This document shows, one piece after another, positions 48,010 through 58,273 of a stretch of DNA of 64,000 nucleotides. This DNA is from Trichomonas vaginalis G3. Taxonomy: Eukaryota; Parabasalia; Trichomonadida; Trichomonadidae. The notes under the pieces are model-generated. The model saw nothing but the letters and a program-made list of their open reading frames with translations, had not been told where the DNA came from and made no database searches. Position 1 is the stretch's first letter; every line of letters begins with the position of its first letter. The translations under genes and the position numbers were made by a program. The stretch spans positions 19,117,319 to 19,181,318 of the forward strand of contig NC_067206.1 in NCBI RefSeq assembly GCF_026262505.1, read 5' to 3'.

Positions 48010-50304
48010 TGAGAAATCATCACCTTAATGATGAACCTCTGGTAAAGAAAGACCAAAATCGTTCAAGACAGCTCCAAATTTATAAGGCATACTTAAAAAT
48101 ATTGCTTGATATCCGTTTTCACAAACTTGGATTTTATTTAATGATGATTTTCAGCGCAATAGCCATATTTTTTATGCCTTATTATTCCTACAAAACCATA
48201 TTATCGTATAAAAGATTCAAATGGCCATTATGAAGAATTTGATTATTGGGAATTTTGTCAACATGAATTTAATGATTTCAAATATTACGCCAAAAATGTT
48301 GATAACTATATATTATATCCAAAAACTAATCTTACTCATCTCTTGGCAAATTATTCAGAAAAAAGTATAATATTCGATAATAAAACCGCATTTGAAGAGT
48401 ATTCCAAGAAGGAAAACATATTATCTATTATTATCGATAATAAGCAAAAATATTTTTACAATATCACGTCCAAAATCGAAATCTCGAAAGGTAGCAGAGT
48501 TCGTAGATATAATTTTGAAGATTTTGCAGACTCATTTGTAAATGAGATCACAAAAGAGTTATCGGATATCAATAGAAAATTCGATTTTTGCGGTATGACA
48601 AGTTTTCATCGAACAATATACAATTATGTTTTCATTGAATGGCTAATAGCATTTGGAATTACCATTTCCTTCATTATTCCATTGTTTGAAATATCTGAAG
48701 CACGAGAAACAAAACAACTGCTTTTATTGAAGATCTCAGGTGCATTTGAAACAACAATTTTCATGGCAAACATAACAATCGATTTACTTGTAATAATTTT
48801 TGATACGATCTTAATTTCAATTGTTTTATCTATTCAATCATACAAAGGATCAAATATTTTCTTAATCTTTTATGTTGTACTCTTCTTAGTCATCCTTTAT
48901 TATGTTTCATTTTTGAGTGCAATTCCTTTGTCGATAACTTCGAAATACAAAGTTTATTTTATTGTTTTGTTCATTATTTTGACATTTTTAATCGGAATTA
49001 ATTTCACAATGATCCTCGATGAGTCAAATATATTGGAATATGCTGCAATAATGATATTTCTTCCACAATGGTTGTCAACAATGTTTATTGACAACATCAT
49101 GCTTTCAAAGGTTTATTCGATGCCATTTTCAATGAAGAATATAATGTTATTAAGTAGATGGAAGAACACATGGATTATATTAGGCATATCAATTGCCTTC
49201 ATTTGCGCTTATTTAATTCTCTATTTCATATTGAATATTTTGATGCCAAGAAAATTTGGTTCTTCTCCAATTGGATTTTCAAACATTTTTTGTTTATCAT
49301 CTTGGAAACAATTATTTTCTTTCAGAAGAGAAAATCTTTCAGATGCAGTTAGTGACCGATTTATCGATGTCATTGAAATTGATAAGACATATAGAAGTTC
49401 ACCACCTGTTCATGCACTCAATAATGTAACTTTTTCTATCAATCAAGGAGATGTTGTTTCATTGATAGGACCAAATGGATCTGGTAAGAGTACATTGTTG
49501 AATGCGATTACAAGAAGTATCAGCAGTGATCGTGGTTCTCTTCAAATATATGGCCATCAATGCTCAACCGGCTTTAGTGCTTTGCAGCAACACTTAGGAA
49601 TATGTTATCAAGAAAACATCTTGTTCGAAGGCTTGAGTGTTTATCGTCATCTTGAATTTTTCGGAACTATCCGTGGTCTCGACTCTTGTCATCTTAAAGA
49701 AGATATTGAACAAATTGTTAGTCATTTTGGTTTAGATGGTCTTGAAAACATGTCTGCATCTACACTTAGTGGTGGTCAAAAGCGTAAACTCTGTGTTGCT
49801 ATCGCATTCATTGGTCACCCATATCTTGTTTTATTAGACGAACCTACATCAGGTATGGATGCAAACATCCGCCAAGAAATCTGGAAATCCATTTCTAGCT
49901 ACAACGTAACATCTATTGTAAGCACACACTCTATCGAAGAAGCAGGTATACTTTCTAACCGAATGTTTGTTATGCGTAATGGTTCATTGATTTTCGATGG
50001 TACTCCTAACGACTTGCGAAGTCAATTCCACTGTGGCTACCGTCTGACACCAATCTTTTCTCAGGAAAGTGATAAACAATACAAAACAGAACTTGTTTCA
50101 TGGATTCAATCCAAGATCGATGGTGTTTATCTTAGTCCAATTCACGAAGACGACATTATGTTACCTGTCTGCGATGAAATCACTGAACTTTTAGTTGAAA
50201 TAGAATCCAACAAAGAACGCTTCCATATCAACTCATTCAACATCATTGTTGAACAACTAGAAAACGTTCTTTACCGTATGTATGCTGATGATGAAAACTT
50301 ATAA
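48010..50304 (+). pseudogene. ABCA-type half transporter, second copy
   Basis: It reads away from the other ABCA gene. The N-terminus (MRNHHLNDEPLVKKDQNRS, then segment LGFYLMMIFSAIAIFFMPYY) is in one frame up to about 48215. The rest (DSNGHYEEFDYWEF onward) continues in another frame, open to 50304. It has six membrane segments (for example WLIAFGITISFIIPLF and FIVLFIILTFLIGINFT), then the nucleotide-binding domain: Walker A GPNGSGKST (about 376 codons after 48343), signature LSGGQKRK (about codon 475) and Walker B LVLLDEPTSGMD. The 3' NBD half has a higher GC and smoother codon use than the membrane part. With one break near 48215, it is either a dead gene or has a sequence error. Confidence 0.75.
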
Positions 50305-50600
50305 ACTATACATTAATTTGAACTTTTTTTACATAAATACATGTTTTATATATATTACATTTTCAGATGAAGAAGATTAATTCGATCAATCAATCTCATT
50401 CAAATCATTTGAATTTTAAGGATCTAGTAATGAATTATTTCAAAGAGAACTAAGAACTCTATCAAATCATAATCCCAAAACAATTTGAAGGGTGTTATAT
50501 AGCGAATATACCGTACCCGCATAGAGTCTTGAGTAAGCATTTTTTAAGGGTTATCAGTCACAACAAACGAAAATGTGTAATTGATAATTCACGCCCATAA
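50305..50600. other. intergenic spacer
   Basis: A/T-rich; no feature recognised. Confidence 0.3.
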
Positions 50601-50611
50601 AAATGAGAAAT

Positions 50612-50629
50612 TTCACTTTTTTCACTACA
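50612..50629 (+). promoter_or_regulatory. initiator region of discoidin-type gene
   Basis: TCACTTTTTTCACTACAA holds two overlapping initiator-like words about 14-30 bases before the ATG at 50643. Confidence 0.6.
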
Positions 50630-50642
50630 ATAAAATTTGACA

Positions 50643-51302
50643 ATGCTATCTATTTACCTTGTTTTCGGGGCGTCCAATGGCAATGGAATATTCAAAAAGG
50701 TCTTCAATGACAAAATTGTAATGATGGAAGTTTCTGGATCATCAAAACAAAGAATAAATGGAACAAAGCAAATGACAAAGCCCGAATACTCAATTTATCC
50801 ATGGGACAAGCGATATGATTGGTGTTCTAACTATGGAAAGTCTTATGACGAGCACCCATATATCACATATTATCTCAAGTCGAAGAAAATGAAATTTAAT
50901 GGCTATTTCGTTCGTTGTGGATGCTGTTACGAAGGGTGCTGCTGTGATGATGAGAATAATGGGTATTGCTTTGACTGCTGCTTGTACTCCTGGTCACTTC
51001 TAATCTCAGATGACAATAAGACATGGACTGAAGTTCACAGAGTTGATAAAGATAACACAATGAAGTTTTGCAATGAAAAAACATACAATTTAGATAAGAC
51101 TTACACTGCGAAATACGTAAAAATTATTCAAAATGAACATTGTCCAGGATTTCCACCTTGCATCTCCATTAACAAGTTTGAATTATACGGAGATATCATT
51201 CATGATGATGGAATGATCAATGAAGAAGAATTTGTTTCATTCCACGATGTTGACGAAGATGTAAGTATAATTGGTCACATTTCGAGGAACTCCAAGATCT
51301 GA
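50643..51302 (+). CDS. discoidin (F5/8 type C)-like domain protein
   Basis: The ATG at 50643 (MLSIYLVFGASNGNGIF) lies behind the initiator words; an in-frame TTG two codons earlier was discarded. The 219-aa product carries one discoidin-like beta-sandwich (about residues 45-185): YPWDKRYDWCSNYG, HPYITYYLKSKKMKFNGYFV, SWSLLISDDNKTWTEVHRV, TAKYVKIIQNE and ISINKFELYG. These are the edge strands typical of the fold. A Cys-rich loop (CGCCYEGCCCDDENNGYC, about 95-112) with many Cys in 25 residues is unusual and could bind metal or form disulphides. A short acidic tail follows. Proteins of this kind are common in trichomonads, and their ligands are unknown. Confidence 0.7.
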   Translation: MLSIYLVFGASNGNGIFKKVFNDKIVMMEVSGSSKQRINGTKQMTKPEYSIYPWDKRYDWCSNYGKSYDEHPYITYYLKSKKMKFNGYFVRCGCCYEGCCCDDENNGYCFDCCLYSWSLLISDDNKTWTEVHRVDKDNTMKFCNEKTYNLDKTYTAKYVKIIQNEHCPGFPPCISINKFELYGDIIHDDGMINEEEFVSFHDVDEDVSIIGHISRNSKI

Positions 51303-51365
51303 ACAGTTTAATAAAATTCATTTATATATTTCTTCTTTTATTTTTTTTTATTTTTTTATTATTTT

Positions 51366-51396
<31 letters not shown>

Positions 51397-51889
51397 GCAT
51401 GCTTAAGTAAGGGGATCTGCTGACTTTACCAAAGGTTACTAGGTAGTGAATAATAAAAACTCTTTCCCGATCAAAAATGTTAACTCTTTGTCATAGAAAA
51501 TTAGGATATAAAGCAAAGGTGTCAAAAAAATTGAAAGAATGTCAGAAAGTGGGAAGTTCATCCTAAAATGGTGTACTTACACCCATCTGACTTTTAATTC
51601 AAATTACTGACAACATGTATGATACATCATTGAAAATTAACCATAGACAACAGAATCGAAGGCTGTTAAAATTAAAATCAGAAACAGTTGGCATGAAGCA
51701 TCATTGAAAATTAACTTTAAGAATCTGAATTGAAGGATGTATCTATTGTGCAGCCTTAAGTGCTTCCAATTTCATTAAATCTAAAAAAATTGAGGTGCCC
51801 AGGCGAAGAAAGGTAAACTAATTCGAAGCATCCAATATATTAAAAGAAAATATAAAAGAAAATACTGTGAGAAAAGTTTATTTTTAAAG
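51303..51889. other. interval with T-rich run and diverged repeats
   Basis: A T-rich simple repeat with GTTTTTGTTTTG words covers about 51335-51398. Two diverged copies of CATCATTGAAAATTAACxxTA (about 51627 and 51700) suggest an old tandem repeat of about 75 bp. No gene. Confidence 0.5.
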
Positions 51890-52879
51890 TTAAATTTCGA
51901 AGACACTACTTGCAGCAATACCGATGAGTAGTTGCTTCTTATCAGCTGGGAGATTTACTGATCCAATCGTCTGAGCGTTCAATTCTCCCATTCTCTGCTT
52001 GATTTGGCCGAGAATTTCAAGGATAGATTCATTAAATTCTAAAATTGAGTCTGGAACGCTTCCTTCTGCCGCTGTGACCTCATTAATTGTATTCATGAGG
52101 GCTTCACCGAGTGAAATCTTTCCAGCCTCCTTAGAAAAGGCAGGAGAAGTTTTGATTGTACGAGTAGCGAGGTCTACGATCAAATCGAAGTGGCCGTTAA
52201 GAATGGCTTGGTCTGAGCTGCACCAGATTGGTAATGCTGTCTCTTGGGCAGCATTTGTCTGAAGAATAGAATTATCGAGAACGAGAGGAAGGAGATTACG
52301 CTTTCCTGGACGGGATAAGCAAAGTATTGCAAGAGTAACATCCTGGAGAATAGAAATATCTGGCGAATATACTGCCACAGAACGACCAGTGACAAGAGCT
52401 TGCCAGATGACGGAAATGTGCTGGCCGGAGCGATCGAGAAGCTTTTCGAATGAAACTTTTGTATAATATTCGCCGTAATTTTCGATTGAGAAATCAATGC
52501 CGCCTTGATCGAGATAGCCTTGAGATAATATCATAAGATAGATACGGAGAACATTTGCAGGTGTTTTAGTGTCAGCAGCGATTTTCGAAAGAATGGAAGT
52601 AAAATCTAAATATAATTGTGGGTTGAAAACTTCTGATACCACACAAACACCATAAATACGGACATTATCTGAACGTTCTTGATTTCTCTTGTTATCGAAG
52701 TAGAGCCATTTCTTCTTATATGACGAGAAAAGATTTGATGCCGTTGATTGCGTGATGATATGATGAGCTGTTTCTTGAATAACTGACTTTGTCTCTTTAT
52801 CTATTGATGGATAAACAAATGTAACAAGTGTTTCCTCGTTATCATCATATTCATATATCACAAATACATTCGATTGCAT
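51890..52879 (-). CDS. DENND10: DENND10 (FAM45)-like DENN protein
   Basis: The 329-aa length is near that of animal DENND10 (about 357). The match runs along the protein: an upstream-DENN strand set (MQSNVFVIYEYDDNEETLVT, FVYPS), KKWLYFDN, GVCVVSEVFNPQLYLDF with TSILSKIAADTKTPANVLRI, WQALVTGRSVAVYSPDISIL in the cDENN core, and DLIVDLATRTIKTSPAFSKEAG, which parallels the DLEV...ITIAPLAKEA stretch of DENND10. DENN proteins act on Rab GTPases; DENND10 is linked to late endosomes and the retriever/commander machinery. A palindrome AAGGGTAAxxxxxTTTACCC lies just upstream of the ATG. No membrane segment. Confidence 0.7.
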   Translation of the reverse strand: MQSNVFVIYEYDDNEETLVTFVYPSIDKETKSVIQETAHHIITQSTASNLFSSYKKKWLYFDNKRNQERSDNVRIYGVCVVSEVFNPQLYLDFTSILSKIAADTKTPANVLRIYLMILSQGYLDQGGIDFSIENYGEYYTKVSFEKLLDRSGQHISVIWQALVTGRSVAVYSPDISILQDVTLAILCLSRPGKRNLLPLVLDNSILQTNAAQETALPIWCSSDQAILNGHFDLIVDLATRTIKTSPAFSKEAGKISLGEALMNTINEVTAAEGSVPDSILEFNESILEILGQIKQRMGELNAQTIGSVNLPADKKQLLIGIAASSVFEI

Positions 52880-53369
52880 TTTTGAAGGGTAATTTATTTT
52901 ACCCTTGGCACATCATGATATCATTCGTAAACTTAATTAGCTTTATGAAATAGATATAAACTAGTTGTAAATCTGTATATGTTCATAGATTTCCTTTGAA
53001 ATCATAATAATTTTTCAATAAATTCTTAATTTGACACATTTTTAGCGGAATATGCATTATGGGCTATCATAAAAGTTTACATTATGATAGGTAATCACTC
53101 CAAATTTCATTTTCATCACGATTGAACATGAAACAATAAGTTTCAAGAGCATTGCCATCATGAATGCATCAGATGGCTGTAATATGTGCTTGAATAATTC
53201 CTACTCCTTCCCCAAAAAGTCTTCAATCATCAAAGCATTTGTATTTTTTCAGAATTTTGTTTACAAAATTTAGAAAATCCTTGTGTATGCTGTAACAAAT
53301 TTGTGGTTTGATTTTTATCCTAACCACGAACGATAATTCGTTACAAAGAAAAAATTATTTTTTTCACTT
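52880..53369. other. intergenic interval between divergent genes
   Basis: Contains the 8-bp-arm palindrome AAGGGTAA/TTTACCCTT (about 52886-52906) next to the DENND10-like start. Otherwise A/T-rich with no gene. Confidence 0.4.
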
Positions 53370-53417
53370 CAAAATTTTTGGAATCGAATTTTACAAAATT
53401 CGATTCCAATAATTTTG
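53370..53417. promoter_or_regulatory. 23-bp-arm palindrome before coiled-coil gene
   Basis: The inner arms TTGGAATCGAATTTT and AAAATTCGATTCCAA are perfect and separated by 2 bases. The match extends outward to 23 bp with one mismatch. It lies about 45 bases before the ATG at 53464 and just after a TTCACTTC initiator-like word. It could be an operator or a hairpin in the 5' end of the mRNA. Confidence 0.6.
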
Positions 53418-53463
53418 AAGATCAAAAGAATCAAATTTTTCGCGCCGAAAAATTGTAATTTTT

Positions 53464-54201
53464 ATGTCAAGACTTCCAAAATTACGCCCACAGGCTTACT
53501 TCCAACCAATTGCTCAGACAGCAAGACCAATTCCATACTCATCTCGAACACGTTTTATGAAAATTGAGCTCGAATCAAAAGATATATCTTATGAAGAGAT
53601 CTTAGACTTGAAGAAAAAGAAAGCATTCTTAGAAATAGAACTCCAAAATATATCTGCAAAGCTTTCTAGATCAACAAATCCAAGAAATCAAACTGTACAG
53701 ACAAAAACGAATAATTTGTATATGGAATCACTAGCGAGACAAGTAAATTCCATGAATTACATAGCAAAGCAGAAACGACAAGATATACGAAAACTCGAAA
53801 AATCTGATCTTGCAGCTTCGATTGCAGAATTGGAAGAAGAAACGAATATATTTTTCCTTGAAATAGAAAGATTAGAAAAAGAGAAGAAAGATAGTGCAAG
53901 AGATTTAGCTCAAATTTCACAGAAAGCTGATATCTTATTAACAGAGTATTCAGATGATAACTTTGAGAAGTTAGAGCAATCGATCGCAGCATTGCAAAGA
54001 CAAATAGAGATAGAAAAGAAGCAAAATTCAGAGTTAGAAAATAAAATTAAACAAATTAAAGAAACAAACGATTTTATAGCAAAAACACGTGGCCATCCAG
54101 AACTTCAAAAAGAGATTAGAGAATTACAACAGCAGGTAAAAGCTAAGCAAAAAGAAATTCATGATCATCAAGATATAATAGATGAAATCTCATTTTACTA
54201 A
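53464..54201 (+). CDS. coiled-coil protein, 245 aa
   Basis: After a Pro/Arg-rich head (MSRLPKLRPQAYFQPIAQTA, about 1-30) the protein is almost wholly a heptad coiled coil (about 45-240), with LEEETNIFFLEIERLEKEKK and ELQKEIRELQQQVKAKQKEI as clear examples. Such short rods occur in flagellar, basal-body and cytoskeletal proteins, and the charged Pro-rich head fits a microtubule-associated role. No specific family is recognised. It is divergent from the DENND10-like gene. Confidence 0.65.
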   Translation: MSRLPKLRPQAYFQPIAQTARPIPYSSRTRFMKIELESKDISYEEILDLKKKKAFLEIELQNISAKLSRSTNPRNQTVQTKTNNLYMESLARQVNSMNYIAKQKRQDIRKLEKSDLAASIAELEEETNIFFLEIERLEKEKKDSARDLAQISQKADILLTEYSDDNFEKLEQSIAALQRQIEIEKKQNSELENKIKQIKETNDFIAKTRGHPELQKEIRELQQQVKAKQKEIHDHQDIIDEISFY

Positions 54202-55200
54202 TTATCAGACTGCTAATTTTATATTTGTACTGTGTTGATACATGTTACTAAATCATATTTTGCGATATTTAATTCATTTTTTATATTTTTTTTAAAAAAA
54301 TTAAGTATAACAGCAAAGGGTCTAATCTTTAAAGCGTTTAGTATATGTAGACTTTATTTTCATTTCTCCTTGATGATGTATTAAAACTTTATATTGGAAA
54401 ATAATGTAATTATCCGGGAAACATAATCTATCTTATAGAGGATAAAGTTTTATATAATATTTTGAGTCGGATTCAGCTATAACTTGTTTTCCAGATTGAT
54501 AGAATTTGATTGATGCTTCAATATAAATAATCTACAAGTTTTGGACCGCAATCAATAAATTTTATTTTAAGTATATGATGAGTGCTCTATTCCCATAAGC
54601 CGAATATAGACTGTAGAATGGTCAGAAATAAATTATTAGTCGTTCAGATCTCGTACTAAGTATTTGTATATAATTGCCAAATGTGAATTAGATTTGATTG
54701 TTTTTGTTCAGTGAGAAACGAAACAAATTGATATTAAAAATCCAAACAATAGCTAATAAAATAAGAATTTCAAATTTTACTACTCGGCTGGAATTTATGA
54801 GATAAATTCATTTCACCAATATCTATTTTTGACAAATTGGCAAGATTCGTTTTTTCAAATCTCCGAAATTTGAATTTTATTGGTTAATTATGATCTATAT
54901 GCTTTGTATATTATTTTATAAGTTCAGTAATTTTCAGAGAACGTTCAATAAAATTGAATAGGGAAGTAAAAAACTTAATATAAAAATACTTAGTTAATAT
55001 AATACAACAAAAAATAAAGGAGAAATATGGAGAATTAAAAATTATTTTGATTTGACCACACTTCGTATTTCATATGTAAAATATACATAATATTCAATAC
55101 AAATATGATATTCATGATTTACGATAAAACGATGAAGTAAATTTTGTGATATCAAAAACGATGATATTCTTTCAATAAACATTGAGAGGTCAGAAACTTC
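54202..55200. other. 1-kb A/T-rich intergenic interval
   Basis: No ORF, tRNA or repeat recognised. Nothing marks it except high A/T content and several short palindromes such as CAAATCTCCGAAATTTG near 54857. Confidence 0.4.
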
Positions 55201-55203
55201 TCT

Positions 55204-55211
55204 TCACTTTC
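55204..55211 (+). promoter_or_regulatory. initiator of PGDH gene
   Basis: TCACTTTC, with the presumed start A at 55206, lies 10 bases before the ATG. It is a textbook trichomonad initiator and implies a very short 5' UTR. Confidence 0.8.
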
Positions 55212-55215
55212 TTTA

Positions 55216-56406
55216 ATGGTAAAGATCCTCATCGCTGACTCCCTCTCTCCAAAGGCCGTCGAAATGCTCAAGGCTGCAGGCCATGAAGTTCGCATGGATC
55301 CATCAATCACACAAGCTTCCCTTGCCAACGAAATTTCCGACTACAACGTCCTTATTGTTCGTTCAAAGGTTGTCAATGCTGCTGCTATCGAAGCTGCTAA
55401 GGGCCTCAACCTCATCATCCGTGCTGGCGCTGGTGTCAACACAATTGATGTCAATGCTGCCTCCGCTAAGGGTGTTCTTGTCTGCAACACACCAGGCATG
55501 AACAACGATGCTGTCGCTGAACTCGCTTTCGGCCACATCGTCTGCTGCGACCGCTGCATCACAACAAACACAGCTCATCTCCGCAATGGCGAATGGCGCA
55601 AGAAACTCTTCCTTACATGCGAAGGCCTTCGTGACCGCACACTCGGTATCGTCGGCCGTGGCAACATCGCCAAGTCCATGATCCGCATTGCTAAGGGCTT
55701 CATGATGAACGTTGTTGTCTGGTCCCGCCGCTTCACACCAGAAGAAGCTAAGGAACTCGGTGTTGAATACGCTGCCTCCCTTACAGAACTCGCCGCCAAG
55801 TCCGATGTTGTTTCCGTCCATGTTGCTTTCAACAAGACAGAGACATTCCACCTCATCGGCAAGGAATTCTTCGATGCTATGAAGAAGAAGGCCATCTTCA
55901 TCAACACATCCCGTGGTGAAGTTGTTGATACACAGGCTATGCTCGCCGCCATCAAGGAGAGGGGCCTCAAGGTTGGTGTCGATGTCTTCGAAGGCGAACC
56001 AGCTGGCTCAATGGGTGACTTCCCACACAAGGAAGTTGCTGAGGCTGTTGTCTCCGCTACATGCCACATCGGTGCTTCCACAGAACAGGCTGCTGACAGA
56101 ATTGCCAACGAGACAGTCCGTGTCTGCAACACATTCTGCTCAACAGGCGAAGCCCTCAACTGCGTCAACATCAACGCAGCTCCAAAGGCTGACGGCGTCA
56201 TGACAGTCCGCCACACAGGCGTCTTCGCTAAGATCATCGCTTGCTGCGAGGCTCACCAGGCTCAGATCTTCTCTGTCTCCAACACAGTCCTTAAGGGTGA
56301 CAAGTCCCAGATCTGCACACTCAGAATGTCCGCTCCAGCTTGCTTCATGGAGGAGGTCAACAAGATCGAGGGTGTCATCGGCACAGCTTGCGCTCCATTA
56401 GCATAA
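55216..56406 (+). CDS. serA: D-3-phosphoglycerate dehydrogenase
   Basis: The 396-aa enzyme oxidises 3-phosphoglycerate with NAD in the first step of serine synthesis. The substrate domain starts MVKILIADSLSPKAVEML. The NAD-binding motif is G147-R-G149 (LGIVGRGNIAKSM). The catalytic set is R233 (INTSRGEVVD), E261 (DVFEGEP) and H284 (ATCHIGASTE). The His is preceded by TC where most relatives have TP. The C-terminus (about 310-396) resembles a shortened regulatory domain, close in length to the short or ACT-bearing forms. The gene uses G/C-ending codons heavily (GTC, CTC, AAG, GGC), unlike its A/T-rich neighbours, which points to high expression. The bacterial-type sequence could reflect old lateral transfer, but that needs a tree. 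Confidence 0.92.
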   Translation: MVKILIADSLSPKAVEMLKAAGHEVRMDPSITQASLANEISDYNVLIVRSKVVNAAAIEAAKGLNLIIRAGAGVNTIDVNAASAKGVLVCNTPGMNNDAVAELAFGHIVCCDRCITTNTAHLRNGEWRKKLFLTCEGLRDRTLGIVGRGNIAKSMIRIAKGFMMNVVVWSRRFTPEEAKELGVEYAASLTELAAKSDVVSVHVAFNKTETFHLIGKEFFDAMKKKAIFINTSRGEVVDTQAMLAAIKERGLKVGVDVFEGEPAGSMGDFPHKEVAEAVVSATCHIGASTEQAADRIANETVRVCNTFCSTGEALNCVNINAAPKADGVMTVRHTGVFAKIIACCEAHQAQIFSVSNTVLKGDKSQICTLRMSAPACFMEEVNKIEGVIGTACAPLA

Positions 56407-56829
56407 GATTTTTTAAGTAATTAAAAGCGTTAAATTTTTTTGAAATTTCATATTTTATTTTTCAATTTATATATCGGCGTGTAGATTGCTTCCTTTGGCT
56501 TTCAACACCTAACCAAAAATATTATCATTATTATACTACTTTTAGTATTGTTATTATGATTTGATGCGTTTATTTCTATTCTCAAGGAAAAATCAAATTT
56601 GAAATTAGATATCAGATAAGATTGTTCCAAATTGATAATTTAATTATAGAATTTATCGTGTTTAATCATTTTGAATGTGACAAAGATATTCAATTTTTGG
56701 ATTGTTTTTACAATTTTTTATAATATTTTTCGCATAAATAATCTATGATCTAGAAATATATATCTTATCTCTTCCATAAATTTGTAGTTTTTATAAACTT
56801 TGCGTGAAAAATGCCAAAATTTTAAAATC
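56407..56829. other. A/T-rich intergenic interval
   Basis: No gene. ATTATTATACTACTTTTAG runs lie near 56525, just after the PGDH stop. Confidence 0.35.
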
Positions 56830-57381
56830 ATGTCAAGTTCAGATCAGCCCCCTAATGAAAATGAATATGGTTTTAGAGATACAGATGCAATTGAGGTATT
56901 TAAATACCCTAATCAAGCTTCAAAATTGATTTGGAGTGTCGATTCCAATAATATTTTACAAATTTCTTGGCAAATTATAGAATTCATTAAAACTAACAAA
57001 ATAACTATCCAAATAGCACTTTGTTTGATTGATAATTTTTTCACAAATTCGTGTAAAAGATATTAAAATATTTACAGAACTATATTTGAAAGTATCAAAC
57101 GAATTTTCATGGATCATCAAACTGGAAAATGATAAATTAGCAACGTTATTATATTACAAAGGTTTGAATTTTGAAAATTTCAAGCCTAAAATGACAGAAG
57201 AAAAAATTCTCAATATATATTCAACGAAATCTCCTTTATACTATATTGCTTGGGATAAAATTGATGATCTTAAGAGTAAATTCCCAAATCTTGATGTTAA
57301 TGATTTAATTGAATTTGATATGGAGAAAGGGACAAACTATCCAGTGTCACTTTTCAAAGGAATAAAAAAAATAATAAAGAT

Positions 57382-58273
57382 GGGGAACAGGACAAATTTG
57401 CCACACGGCACTTTTTTTAAAAAAAATTAATGGAGCGGAGCGATACTCTGCTGCAGGAGCCCCAAGGCTCCCAATCATTACGAAAGTGAGCCTCAGGGCT
57501 CCTGAGAATCCATCAGCAGAGGCCTTTTCATTTGGCCTCTGCTGATCAAAGATTCGGCGAAGCCATTCTTCGTCTCAGGAGCCCCAAGGCTCCCAATCAT
57601 TACGAAAGGGAGCCTCAGGGCTCCTGAGAATCCATCAGCAGAGGCCTTTTCATTTGGCCTCTGCTGATCAAAGATTCGGCGAAGCCATTCTTCGTCTCAG
57701 GAGCCCCAAGGCTCCCAATCATTACGAAAGGGAGCCTCAGGGCTCCTGAGAATCCATCAGCAGAGGCCTTTTCATTTGGCCTCTGCTGATCAAAGATTCG
57801 GCGAAGCCATTCTTCGTCTCAGGAGCCCCAAGGCTCCCAATCATTACGAAAGGGAGCCTCAGGGCTCCTGAGAAACCTCTTTGAGAAGGTTTTCTTAAAG
57901 AAAACCTTCTCAAAGATGATTGTCAGCATTCACTCAAAATCTACCAAGAGTTTCAAAGTTTCAAATCTATCTGAAATGAAGCTTTGAATCTCTTGTATAT
58001 CTAATTGTAGAGGTACCTTTTCAAAATGTCTTCTATTGATTAAATTTAATCAGTAAAAGTCATTTTGAAAAGGTACATCTCTATAATTGCTATTGAGCAT
58101 TCACTCTTGGAACCTTGGAGCTCTTGTGTAGTGCATGAAAACTACAAGATTCTAGCATAAAACATATATCATAGACATAATTTCTTCAAATATAATTTAA
58201 GGTTATTTTTTAAAAAAATTAGAAAAGCGTAATTTAAGGTTATTGAAAAAGTGACACCTGGCAAATTTGTCCC
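57382..58273. mobile_element. hairpin-array element in the ankyrin gene
   Basis: The ends are imperfect inverted repeats: left GGAACAGGACAAATTTGCCA followed by a GGCACTTTTTTT word, and right GGCAAATTTGTCCC preceded by AAAAAGTGACACC. Inside are a 122-bp tandem repeat (57454-57875) and further hairpins: 57879-57917 (AACCTCTTTGAGAAGG type, arms of 15 bp) and about 58009-58084 (TAGAGGTACCTTTTCAAAAT and inverse). No ORF. A 9-base diverged duplication (TCACTTTTC versus GCACTCTTT) may flank it. Terminal repeats differ from those of copies 1 and 2, so it is another family. Confidence 0.65.
57454..57875. repeat. 122-bp tandem repeat with two hairpins per unit
   Basis: Units start at 57454, 57576, 57698 and 57820 (the last partial). 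Each has AGGAGCCCCAAGGCTCCC with its inverse GGGAGCCTCAGGGCTCCT, then ATCAGCAGAGGCC with its inverse GGCCTCTGCTGAT. Copies are nearly identical, with T versus G at one place in unit 1. It is G/C-rich compared with the surroundings. Confidence 0.85.

Noticed and set aside
55363-55851. 162-codon minus-strand frame opposite PGDH
   Set aside because: Same cause: codon bias of the real gene keeps antisense frames open.
55575-56237. 220-codon open frame on the minus strand opposite PGDH
   Set aside because: It is a shadow of the G/C-rich, codon-biased PGDH gene. The protein shows no domain and the plus-strand gene is certain.
57454-57875. possible CRISPR array
   Set aside because: Units of 122 bp are uniform throughout with no variable spacers, and the host is a eukaryote. 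It is a tandem hairpin repeat.
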